From a virus: a stretch of 27,706 nt of DNA. This document shows positions 17,801 through 26,000 of this stretch, piece after piece. The notes under the pieces were generated by a model that made no database searches, was not told the origin of the DNA, and saw only the letters and a list, made by a program, of their open reading frames with translations. The stretch covers positions 1 to 27,706 of IMG/VR virus record IMGVR_UViG_3300010885_048794; one strand, written 5' to 3'. Every line of letters begins with the position of its first letter. The first letter of the stretch is position 1. The translations under genes were made by a program, and so were the position numbers.

Positions 17801-18739
17801 ACGATTTTAATATTATCATATAATTTTTTAACTTTGTTTAGTCCTACGTTACCATTACCAAATTCATTAAATTATTTGATTATTGATAATAATCAACTAA
17901 CTTCATTTAATTCGACAGTATTACCAAATTCATTATTTAGATTAAATTTAGGATTTAATCAATTAACGTCATTTGACTCAACTTCATTACCAAGTTCATT
18001 AGGGGAATTATATATAAATAATAATTTACTAACAATATTTGACACAACTTCATTACCAAGTTCATTAGGGGAATTATATATAAATAATAATTCACTAACA
18101 ATATTTGACTCAACTTCATTACCAAGTTCATTAACTAAATTATTTTTAAGTTATAATCAATTAACTTCATTTGACACAACTTCATTACCAAGTTCATTAC
18201 AAGAATTATATGTTGATGCTAATTTACTAACGTCATTTGACTTAACTTCATTACCAAGTTCATTAAGTAAATTATTTTTAGGTTTTAATCAATTAACTTC
18301 ATTTGACTCAACTTCATTACCAAGTTCATTAATTGATTTATTTTTACCAGGTAATCAACTAACAATATTTGATACGACTTCATTACCAAGTTCATTAGTT
18401 AGATTATTTTTAGAAGGTAATCGATTAACAATATTTGATACGACTTCATTACCAAGTTCATTAATTTGGTTAACTTTATATAGTAATAGATTAACAACAT
18501 TTAATTCTACGACAACATCACTTAATTCGTTAAATACTTTATGGTTAAGTAGTAATGAACTTGCAACTTCAGATATTACTAATATTTTTATTAATCTATC
18601 AAATACTTCTGTTTCTTATGGTTATTTTAATTTAGTGAATCAAACAACAGGAGGATGTTTTGATAATACTGGTGCTGGAAATATTGCGTATGATAGTTTA
18701 ATTAGCCAAGGTTGGGGTATCAATGTTGACTTCTGTTAA
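14888..18739 (+). CDS. Chimeric phage adhesin: SprB-type repeats, PKD-like domain, leucine-rich repeats
   Basis: A 1283-residue protein built of modules. Residues about 13-563 hold seven divergent SprB-type repeats of 60-75 residues, each with a form of TGLTAGTYSVTVT-x-x-x-G-C. SprB is the gliding adhesin of flavobacteria, and such repeats are a Bacteroidota hallmark. Residues about 565-720 hold a different domain starting YKTYSIFNICDDKF, not recognised. A PKD-like domain follows (INWGDGTTND, W at 843; YSQPGVYTATVTL). Residues 910-1222 are fourteen leucine-rich repeats of 22-23 residues with an N-x-L-T-x-F-D-x-T-x-LPSSL pattern, and a short cap ends in GINVDFC. No signal peptide or membrane span, as expected for a virion protein. 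It is coupled to the gp7/gpI-like gene by TAATG, suggesting a baseplate-attached adhesin or fibre. A role in binding host surface polymers is inference. Confidence 0.75.
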   Translation: MALLDYTILVTGDCQNTSSGILELFPVDGAGPYTVDWYNPNLGVDTTVTTSSVRTGLSAGTYQVMITDTTTPTNQVLYVNLYVSSGVCLSTESVNTTCSYDNGYLIVTATTDYSPVSYYLYSLNHGYITSASTLVGFQIFNNLSADTYYVEAFDDGGCSGSTATCLIQDSIEFDFGIFVINDSNCSGIDNGKLYVTGQTVGSPYTYLWSNGETTSTITGLTAGTYSVTVTNSLGCVKTKTATVVNVDSLNIVTYLLTNPNCFSSDGEITPIITGGTPPYYYQLSNGDTQITYTTSPTFTGLSSGIYSLTVTDAGLCVASGGTALSTLDSFTVIGVTITPSFCNANNGTISVSVQGGNTPYTYILTNSLGYSYISATTSTSFVFANLLSDTYHLTISNSSNCQYEADMTIINQDKFTLDALSVSTTCGLDNGQITLSVNTGGTYTYEVAGYLQTTTLTSVTYNNIATGVYLASVTDQTGCKQSTYVFIGDSNPVQFSLINSGCGTGSDGTITAAITNGIQPLTLEWSSNVGAQSGIFVTGLTAGTYSLKVTDSNGCTLTKQTTIDCLGNYKTYSIFNICDDKFVDTQSTKTGISQMFNQGYQDLIQGDINCKLTSADFILLVNVGGTAYTSNFYTSTSLTDYPTDQQYVDSLNAILETIPGIGAIIISLIDNSIVLNTDCSYSLSDINLSVNLLIDYNICCMDFPQCILLYYDLINGTPIQPQLPPILPSVTPIIFTSGSTINGYNSWVGSVSGNPVTLYYNTTNSRWETSGFTNFSFIESFQYFSPIGNWVNMGNPNYYLVTQEGSGLDCLESNLQLRFNSDGFSSQNIYIEGTGNFDMRINWGDGTTNDYIGDSVYNFSRAYSQPGVYTATVTLSNVSVFYLGISNSNLVLISGVETLVNLNSLFLNDNQLTSFDPTLPLPSLLALLDLNNNQLTSFNPTLPLPSSLQTLSLYNNQLTSFDPVLPLPSSLTILILSYNFLTLFSPTLPLPNSLNYLIIDNNQLTSFNSTVLPNSLFRLNLGFNQLTSFDSTSLPSSLGELYINNNLLTIFDTTSLPSSLGELYINNNSLTIFDSTSLPSSLTKLFLSYNQLTSFDTTSLPSSLQELYVDANLLTSFDLTSLPSSLSKLFLGFNQLTSFDSTSLPSSLIDLFLPGNQLTIFDTTSLPSSLVRLFLEGNRLTIFDTTSLPSSLIWLTLYSNRLTTFNSTTTSLNSLNTLWLSSNELATSDITNIFINLSNTSVSYGYFNLVNQTTGGCFDNTGAGNIAYDSLISQGWGINVDFC
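14924..16576 (+). repeat. Seven SprB-type protein repeats
   Basis: The encoded repeats begin at about residues 13, 95, 180, 255, 340, 425 and 500. Each starts near a Cys-containing segment (for example NCSGIDNGKL, TCGLDNGQIT), passes a PYTY or similar turn, and ends with a G-x-Y-x-[VL]-x-[VI]-T/S-D/N motif and a glycine-cysteine pair. At the DNA level the copies are clearly diverged, unlike the leucine-rich repeat array further on, so this is an older duplication series or several acquisitions. Confidence 0.7.
17615..18553 (+). repeat. Fourteen-unit leucine-rich repeat array, 66-69 bp units
   Basis: Units run without interruption from the AAT codon at 17615. The first four and the last are 23 codons; the nine between are 22. 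Units 6 to 13 are nearly identical in the section encoding TTSLPSSL (ACTTCATTACCAAGTTCATT), while the section encoding the variable L-x-L-x-x-N part differs between units. This is the pattern of bacterial LPSSL-type leucine-rich repeats, where the variable residues line the concave binding face. High DNA identity suggests recent expansion or ongoing recombination. Confidence 0.9.
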
Positions 18740-18757
18740 CTCCCTTATTTTTTTTTT
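18725..18757 (+). terminator. Candidate intrinsic terminator after the adhesin gene
   Basis: GTTGAC (18725-18730) can pair with GTTAAC (18735-18740) through one G-U pair around a TTCT loop. After seven bases comes a run of ten T (18748-18757). The stem overlaps the stop codon. The stem is short and the spacer longer than ideal, so termination would be weak. Confidence 0.35.
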
Positions 18758-18811
18758 CTATTTATTTGTTAATTACAAAACTTATTATATTTATAATTAA
18801 ATAATTTAATT
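18758..18811 (+). promoter_or_regulatory. A/T-rich leader with TATTTAT motifs and a palindrome at the start codon
   Basis: CTATTTAT occurs at 18758-18765, and a second TATTTAT at 18788-18794 sits 24 bases before the ATG at 18812, close to the spacing at 2521 and 11029; AATAA follows at 18800-18804. A perfect palindrome with arms ATAATTAAAT (18793-18802) and ATTTAATTAT (18804-18813) around a single A covers the start codon's first two bases. Placed just after a candidate terminator, this is a plausible promoter or leader for the fibre genes. Low sequence complexity limits certainty. Confidence 0.3.
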
Positions 18812-21800
18812 ATGGCTCAATGGTGTGCGACTTGTTGTAGAGACATTCTCCCAAATGATTGCGGAGGTAATACAAATCCAAATGCTACGGTTTTTTGTGA
18901 TAATAATATTGCCATCTATGGCGGAGACCAAGGAGTGTATGTTGACGTTAACGGTATTTGTTGGTGTATTGAATATGAATTAACAGATACGACACAATCT
19001 AATACTACTTATCCCGGCCCGCTACCTTGGCCAACTTTTGACGGTGTAAATTTCTTTTTAAATGCTAATGCAAATTGTGCGGTTTGCGTTTCTCAAAACG
19101 GAAATATACCTTGTCCTAGTAAAGATATAACTACCCCAACTCCAACCCCAACCAGAACAAGTACTCCAACTCCTACAAATACTTTAACTTTAACTAGAAC
19201 TGTAACCCCTACTCCGACAAACACTCCTACAAATACAACAACGTTAACTGCTACACAAACACCAACATTAACTAATACCCCAACTAAGACATTAACTTCC
19301 ACACCTCCAAGTACTGCAACTCAAACAGTTACTACCACACCTACAAATACTCCTACTAATACAACGACGTTAACTGCTACGCCAACAAAAACTTTAACGA
19401 GTACTCCGACTCAAACAATCACTTCTACGCCAACTCAAACAGTGACATCAACGTTAACTGTAACTCCGACACAAACTTTAACTAATACTCCGACACAGAC
19501 TTCTACTAATACTCCGACACCTACAAAAACTGTTACTGCAACACCGACAAATACGCCAACATATCCACCACCAACACCGACAAATACGCCAACAATAACT
19601 GTAACTAATACAAATACTAATACACCGTCACAACCCATCCCAACTGAGACTCCGACTCCAACACAAACAGTTACTTCGACTCAAACACCAACATTAACCA
19701 ATACACCAACATTAACCCAAACTCTAACGAATACACCAACTAACACACAAACTCTAACTAATACTCAAACACAGACTGTTACGTCAACACCAACACAGAC
19801 GGTAACTAATACTCCTACACAAACTGTAACTAATACTCCAACACAAAGTGTTACGGCAACTAATACTCCAACATTAACTAATACTCCGACACCTACCACT
19901 ACAGTTACAAGTACACCAACGGCGACCGTAACGTCAACACCAACAACAACTTTTACTAACACTCCGACTCAAAGTGTTACACCAACCCAGAGTGTAACAC
20001 CAACTCAAACGGTTACTGCGACCTTAACTCAGACATCAACACCTACTTTAACTGCGACCTTAACTCAGACATCAACACCTACTTTAACTGCAACTGCAGG
20101 ACCTACAAGTACTGCTACGAATACACCTACAGTAACTCCAACATTAACATCCACACCAACAAATACTCCAACATTCCCAATACCTACAAATACTCAGACT
20201 GTAACTCAAACTTTAACTAGAACATTAACAAATACGCCAACTAATACATTAACTCAAACAATAACACCAACTTTAACATTAACTTTAACAAGCACACCAA
20301 CTCCAACTACAACGCAAACAGATACTCCAACACCAACGGTGACGAGCACTCCAACAACTACGTTAACTCAGACGGTAACTCAAACTGTAACAACGACTCC
20401 AACACAAACACCTACAAATACGACTACAGTGACTCAAACTGTTACCAGTACTCCTACAACAACTTTAACTAATACTCAAACTCAAACGGTTACAAGTACA
20501 CCAACTACAACTGTTACGGCAACACCAACACAAACTGTAACGAATACTCAAACGGTAACATCCACACCAACTCTTACTCCAACAAACACATTAACTAACC
20601 CTCAAACTCAAACACCGACCCCAACAGTAACGGCAACTCCAACTAATACGCCAACATATCCACAACCAACACCTACTCAAACATTAACTCAAACTTTAAC
20701 TGCAACAAACACTCAAACACCTACAATAAGCTTAACTCAAACATTAACTCAAACATTAACTCAAACATTAACTAGTACGCCAACACCAACAACAACTTTA
20801 ACTAATACACCAACTACAACTGTTACGGCAACACCAACACAAACTGTAACGAATACTCCAACGACCACTCAAACTAATACACAAACTGCAAGTCAAACAC
20901 CAACAGTGAGTGTTACGGCGACTTTAACTGTTACTCCAACAAATACACCGACAAACCCTCAAACAGTAACACCAACAAAAACTGTGACTGCAACACCAAC
21001 TAATACACCAACATATCCAATACCGACAAATAGTCCTACTTCAACACCAACTTTGACAGCGACTAATCCACAAACATCAACGCCTACACCAACCTCAACA
21101 CAGACATTAACGCCTTCAAAAACTCCTACAAATACACCATCACCAACATTAACTAATACCCCAACACCTACTGATACCGTTACTCCTACACCAACAACTA
21201 CGTTAACGAATACACCAACTGCGACAATCACAAGTACTCCAACAACAACTTTAACTAATACTCCTACAACAACTATTACTGCAACTCAAACATTGACTAA
21301 TCCTCAGTTAACACCAACAAATACAACAACTAACTATCAAACCGTAACTCCAACTAAAACGTTAACCCCAACACCAACAAATACACCTACATACCCACAA
21401 CCAACAACAACTCAAACTGTTACTCAAACTGTTACTCAAACATTAACTCAAACTTTGACAAATACCTTAACTCCATCAGCGACAGTTACAAGTACACCAA
21501 CAACAACTCTGACTAACACTCCTACCACAACATTGACTAACACTCCTACAACAACTTTAACTAATACTCCAACACCAACATTAACTAATACTGTTACAAA
21601 AACAACAACACAAACTAATACACCTACTCGTACACAAACTAACCCTAATACGGCAACACCAACACCGACATTAACAAATACACCAACTAATACACCGACA
21701 TTCCCACAACCAACACCAACATTAACAAGAACAAATACTCCAACTAATACTAATTTTAATACTGCAACACCAACGCCAACATTAACTAATACTCCGACTA

Positions 21801-23053
21801 AAACTGTAACCGCAACAGTTACATTAACAAGAACTGTTACTCAAACACCAACAAATACAACAACTTTAACTTCTACACCAACGCCAACAGTAACAAATAC
21901 TCCAACAAAAACTGTCACCGCAACACCAACTAAGACTGTTACTAATACACCAACAACCACACAAACAAATACTCCAACAAAAACATCAACAAATACACCA
22001 ACACCAACACCAAGTCAAACCGTTACTAGTACACCTTCACACACACCAACAAAAACTTTAACATCAACACCAACTAATACAAGAACGTTAACACCAACTC
22101 AAACATTAACATCAACTTTAACTCAAACTCCAACTAATACTCAAACTCAGACATTAACATCTACTTTAACTTTAACACCAACTAATACACAAACATTAAC
22201 AAGAACATTAACTAGTACACCAACACCAACAACAACTTTAACTAATACATTAACAAGAACTCCAACTAATACTCCAACACCAACTAAGTCAGGTATTATA
22301 CCAACACAAACTCCTACAAGAACTGTAACTCCAACTAATACTCCTACAAGAACTGCGACTTTAACACCAACAGTTACACAATTTTTGAATTGTGTTCATG
22401 GAATTGAGATAGAAGAAATACCGGACCCAACAAAAGTACAAGTATGTTACTCAATTCTTTATTTCTGTTTAAATTCTCACGCATATATAACAACTGGAGG
22501 TACATATACTGCGACATCATTCTGTCAAATGTTAACAATAGGAAGTGTTAATAGTGTAACAGGTGTTTCTATAGGTGATTCAGTGATTGATGGGTGGAGT
22601 CTTGATGGTATTAATTTAATTACAACTAATAATACATTAACTTTTACTGCAACTAGTACTTCTACTCATTATTATCTACATTTAAACAATCAGAAATCAT
22701 GTGTAATGTCTTTACAATTTTGTTACTTTACTAGTTTTGATGTATATAATATGTGTACAAGCTGTTTTGACCCTGTTACGTTATATACATATGTTAATGA
22801 CTATAATAATGCTGGCATTACTGGAGTTAGGTGGTATACAGACATTAATCTAACTACATTAGCAACACCGGGGTATTATGTGTTAAATATGCCACCATAC
22901 ACGAATCAACCTATATTCCAAATGAATTCAGGTATAATTAATCCTACTAATCATTTTATACAGGTTGCTAATTGTGATAGTGTTGCAGATATGTATTGTT
23001 CACCAATACCAACAAATACACCAACACCAACAAATACACCGACACGTATTTAA
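18812..23053 (+). CDS. Fibre protein with a 1080-residue Thr/Pro stalk between two Cys-containing domains
   Basis: A 1413-residue protein in three parts. Residues 1-106 form a Cys-rich N-terminal domain ([13 protein letters not shown], then CWCIEYE and [13 protein letters not shown]), probably a compact head or anchor. Residues 107-1190 are a low-complexity stalk where nearly every second residue is Thr and the residue between is mostly Pro, Asn, Leu, Val, Gln, Ser, Ala or Lys. Residues 1191-1395 are a globular domain with several cysteines ([15 protein letters not shown], then CYSILYFCL), ending in another short Thr/Pro tail. The stalk may be an extended, possibly glycosylated spacer that holds the C-terminal domain away from the virion; this is inference. 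No signal peptide. Minus-strand frames of Val/Gly repeats over the stalk are shadows. Structural context suggests a tail fibre or head decoration. Confidence 0.75.
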   Translation: MAQWCATCCRDILPNDCGGNTNPNATVFCDNNIAIYGGDQGVYVDVNGICWCIEYELTDTTQSNTTYPGPLPWPTFDGVNFFLNANANCAVCVSQNGNIPCPSKDITTPTPTPTRTSTPTPTNTLTLTRTVTPTPTNTPTNTTTLTATQTPTLTNTPTKTLTSTPPSTATQTVTTTPTNTPTNTTTLTATPTKTLTSTPTQTITSTPTQTVTSTLTVTPTQTLTNTPTQTSTNTPTPTKTVTATPTNTPTYPPPTPTNTPTITVTNTNTNTPSQPIPTETPTPTQTVTSTQTPTLTNTPTLTQTLTNTPTNTQTLTNTQTQTVTSTPTQTVTNTPTQTVTNTPTQSVTATNTPTLTNTPTPTTTVTSTPTATVTSTPTTTFTNTPTQSVTPTQSVTPTQTVTATLTQTSTPTLTATLTQTSTPTLTATAGPTSTATNTPTVTPTLTSTPTNTPTFPIPTNTQTVTQTLTRTLTNTPTNTLTQTITPTLTLTLTSTPTPTTTQTDTPTPTVTSTPTTTLTQTVTQTVTTTPTQTPTNTTTVTQTVTSTPTTTLTNTQTQTVTSTPTTTVTATPTQTVTNTQTVTSTPTLTPTNTLTNPQTQTPTPTVTATPTNTPTYPQPTPTQTLTQTLTATNTQTPTISLTQTLTQTLTQTLTSTPTPTTTLTNTPTTTVTATPTQTVTNTPTTTQTNTQTASQTPTVSVTATLTVTPTNTPTNPQTVTPTKTVTATPTNTPTYPIPTNSPTSTPTLTATNPQTSTPTPTSTQTLTPSKTPTNTPSPTLTNTPTPTDTVTPTPTTTLTNTPTATITSTPTTTLTNTPTTTITATQTLTNPQLTPTNTTTNYQTVTPTKTLTPTPTNTPTYPQPTTTQTVTQTVTQTLTQTLTNTLTPSATVTSTPTTTLTNTPTTTLTNTPTTTLTNTPTPTLTNTVTKTTTQTNTPTRTQTNPNTATPTPTLTNTPTNTPTFPQPTPTLTRTNTPTNTNFNTATPTPTLTNTPTKTVTATVTLTRTVTQTPTNTTTLTSTPTPTVTNTPTKTVTATPTKTVTNTPTTTQTNTPTKTSTNTPTPTPSQTVTSTPSHTPTKTLTSTPTNTRTLTPTQTLTSTLTQTPTNTQTQTLTSTLTLTPTNTQTLTRTLTSTPTPTTTLTNTLTRTPTNTPTPTKSGIIPTQTPTRTVTPTNTPTRTATLTPTVTQFLNCVHGIEIEEIPDPTKVQVCYSILYFCLNSHAYITTGGTYTATSFCQMLTIGSVNSVTGVSIGDSVIDGWSLDGINLITTNNTLTFTATSTSTHYYLHLNNQKSCVMSLQFCYFTSFDVYNMCTSCFDPVTLYTYVNDYNNAGITGVRWYTDINLTTLATPGYYVLNMPPYTNQPIFQMNSGIINPTNHFIQVANCDSVADMYCSPIPTNTPTPTNTPTRI
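20015..20086 (+). repeat. Exact 36-bp tandem duplication in the stalk array
   Basis: Bases 20015-20050 and 20051-20086 are identical, encoding two copies of [12 protein letters not shown] (12 residues). The length is a multiple of six, so both the reading frame and the Thr alternation are kept. It looks like a recent slippage or recombination event. Confidence 0.85.
20497..20858 (+). repeat. 53-bp exact direct repeat pair in the stalk array
   Basis: Bases 20497-20549 recur exactly at 20806-20858, 309 bases downstream. Both copies encode the same residues ([17 protein letters not shown]). The repeat is longer than the average similarity of the array, so it likely reflects a segment copied within the array. 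Confidence 0.8.
20732..20773 (+). repeat. Three and a half copies of a 12-bp unit
   Basis: TTAACTCAAACA repeats exactly three times from 20732 to 20767 and starts a fourth copy (TTAACT). It encodes the TLTQTLTQ pattern, and is a likely site of length change. Confidence 0.8.
21506..21577 (+). repeat. 24-bp period tandem repeat in the stalk array
   Basis: Three consecutive 24-base units encode [16 protein letters not shown] and TLTNTPTP. The units differ at silent positions, so they are older than the exact 36-bp duplication at 20015. Confidence 0.7.
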
Positions 23054-23081
23054 TAAATAAAAAAAAATAAAATAATAAAAA

Positions 23082-26000
23082 ATGCCGTATACAAATTCAG
23101 TTACAATTAATCTACACAATTATGACTATTCAAGCCCAAGACCTTCATTTGCGGTAACGGGAAATACGTATGATTCAAGATTAAGATTTGCAAATAAGAC
23201 ATCCCAATTTCATGTTCAAGAAAGTACATATGGGTATGTTGTTTTTAGAGTTTCGTATACAGGACCAATTAGTTATTTATCAGTTTGCTTTAGACCTGAA
23301 AACGGACAGAGTGTTTCTGTTAGTACTGATTTGAATGGTTTATATTTAATGTCCTCAATGTTACTTCCAGTAGAGTGGAAAATTCTTGATGGGACAAATA
23401 CTACACCAAATCCATCAACATTTTATGTTGTTGTCAATGTGCCTCAAGCACTTACTGATATTTTAGATGTGTCTATTGCTGCTGGTGTATTCGGAACCCC
23501 ACCAACAGATTCTAGTGTTACTATTGATTATAGCTGTGTTACACAAATAAATACGTATGTAACAGGGTTGCATGTGTATTCACCATATGATGCTCAAGGT
23601 AGTATTTCTAAATTAAGAACCATATTATATTCTATGACACCAATTCAAAACTGGACATATGATACAATGGTTTGGAATAGTCCTAATTTACAAAATCCTG
23701 CTTTACCGTGGTATTATGGATATGGTGATTATGTTTATAAAATTGGAGGTCCTTTTGATAGAGCATTTGGAAATCAAGTTAGATATAGAATTAAAAAGAA
23801 AAATTTCCAAAGACCAAAAAAAACAAGAGAAATTGTTGGACCTCAGTGGTGGATAGTTGACCCAACAACAGAACCATACCATCCTAATTGTGTTGCTCCA
23901 ATAATGACGGATTTGGGGTTAGTTAAACAAATTTATCTTGCTAGTACATTACCAAAACCTCCTTATTATAGATATTATATGGGTTATGACCCAACCGACA
24001 GTGTTGCGTCTAATAATAGTGTTTTTGATGTTTGGAGTTGGACAACCAGTCAAAATTATCCTATTATTGGTTCCAAACATGCATTACTTAAGTTGTTAAG
24101 TGGTATTATGGAAGGTTACAGATATTCTGGAGGGTATTTTAATGATTTCCAATTTAATTATAATCCATTTGATAATGATTTGGGGTATGCGGGATTTGCT
24201 CTTATTTCTGCCGGTACGGCTACTTTTGCATTAGCGGAACTTTGCAAATCATTAGTGAATTGTGACCCAAATTGTCCGTCTAATCAAATTCCAACATCAA
24301 CAGTACCAGGACACGGTGGTGTAGGATGTCCAACTGACCCATCAGGGCCTGGTAGTAGTGGTAATAATACTAGTGGTGGATATGGAGGTGATTCAAATAT
24401 TCCGGCTCTTTGTAAGATTTGTAATGCATTAGAACTTTTAGGATTGGGTTTATTGGCTCTTGGAGGTTTATTTTTATTAATTGATTTAATCATAAGTTGG
24501 TTTACACACTATACACATTATTATGTAGAAACTTGTACAAACATCCTACATTTCTTTTGTGATACTCCATATGTAAGTGGTGATACTAGAACAACATTAT
24601 ATAGGAATATTAATATTTCTCATGTTTTACCTGGATGGCACAATGATGGATGTTATAAATACTATCAATCTGGCGGTTTTGTAGTGAGTAAAAATGTTAA
24701 TGAAATACCTAGAGGATTTGAATACGAAACTGCGGCCGGTGTTGTATGGGCGGCTCAACGGGCAACACAACCCGATGTTCCAACATTAGTTACCGATTTT
24801 AAAAAACTTGTTATATTATGTTATACGTCAGGTAAACCATTACCTTATTGTGGACGTGGGTTACCTATTTATTATAATAGCGGTTCTACTACGACTATAT
24901 CACCTAAAGATTTGGATTGTTGTGATTTAGAGTTATGTAATCCAGTTGTTATTACATTACCTTCAGCAACAACATGGAGTTGTATAAGTCAAGCAGATGC
25001 TGAGGCACAGGCTCAGTTACTATTTAATTATCAAGTACAATATGCGATAAGTCACCATACAACAATACCTTTGGCCGATAGTGCTTATGGTGAAATAGAT
25101 GTCATATTTAGTCATGAATTAAAAATTGAAGATATACCAACTTACGATAGTTTAACGTTTGATGCTAGAATTAGTCAAACACCTAGAATTGGTATGAAAC
25201 TATATTATGATTCTTATGGTTGTACATTAACATTGGATGGTTATTATGCAACAACCGGAAATACGATATCATCACCTTATAGAACATTTTATCATACAAA
25301 AAATGGAGTTGTGGATGCTATCGAATTAATGTTATTACCAACTAGCACTACAACTGTTTCAGGTAAACCAATTATTACTTTAAATAGAGATTATACAAGT
25401 AATTGGTATTTAACTGAAACAGATTCAGCAACACTAAATACTTGGTCAAATCAGTTAGCGGGTATTAGGCATTTTAATCCTAATGTTTTGTATACACCAT
25501 ATACGTTATCATTACTTAATGGTGCATCTCATACTTATACACTAAAAAAAGGTTTTATAAAGACACCTAGTAGCCATAATAATTTTCAACTATATACCGA
25601 TTTTGTAAATACAACATATTCTGAAGCACCATATGGATGGTACAGACCATTAATTACTTGGTTGGATGAGGCACAGTTTTTATATCAACAAAATGGTAGG
25701 GTTTTGTATCTAAATATTGAGGAAGATTGTGGATATATTGTTGGTAGTACATCGGCAAGAGGCGTTCATGTGACTTGTGTTGATAGTAACGGGGTTATTA
25801 CGGGAATAGATACTAATATGTCAATTGGTATTAATATCTATGATGTTAACGGTGTTATTGTTAATACATCTCAAGTACTATTATATTTAAATCAAGGACA
25901 ATCAACACAATTTTTTAATTTAAGTAATATAATTCGTCCAACGACAGATGTTGGCTCAATTGTAATTACTAATATTAATATTTTGATACCAACAAATACT

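Larger units (their letters stand above)
19129..22381 (+). repeat. Thr-Pro low-complexity array, about 3.25 kb
   Basis: The array follows a 6-base period of ACN-NNN. All four Thr codons are mixed, so the protein pattern is kept more strictly than the DNA. The + strand is very poor in G and rich in A and C, giving a marked strand bias against the flanking genes. Six copies of an NTPT-[YF]-P motif punctuate it, with the aromatic codon at 19562, 20174, 20657, 21014, 21392 and 21701. Confidence 0.9.

Noticed and set aside
19093-21231. Several minus-strand open frames rich in Val and Gly within the stalk region
   Set aside because: They are the complement of the Thr/Pro repeat (ACN on one strand gives NGT on the other), have no domain character and no leader, and lie opposite a continuous 1413-codon gene.
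19129-22381. CRISPR-like repeat array
   Set aside because: The repeats are in frame, have a 6-base period, lack unique spacers of constant size and encode a continuous protein.
19129-22381. Ice-binding protein based on the Thr-x-Thr pattern
   Set aside because: Ice-binding Thr ladders come from regular solenoid turns with conserved turn residues; none is seen here, so the pattern is read as a stalk.
23054-23081. Promoter or terminator between the stalk gene and the FISUMP gene
   Set aside because: The 28 bases are almost pure A/T with no stem and no copy of the TATTTAT element, so only an A-rich translation leader is supported.
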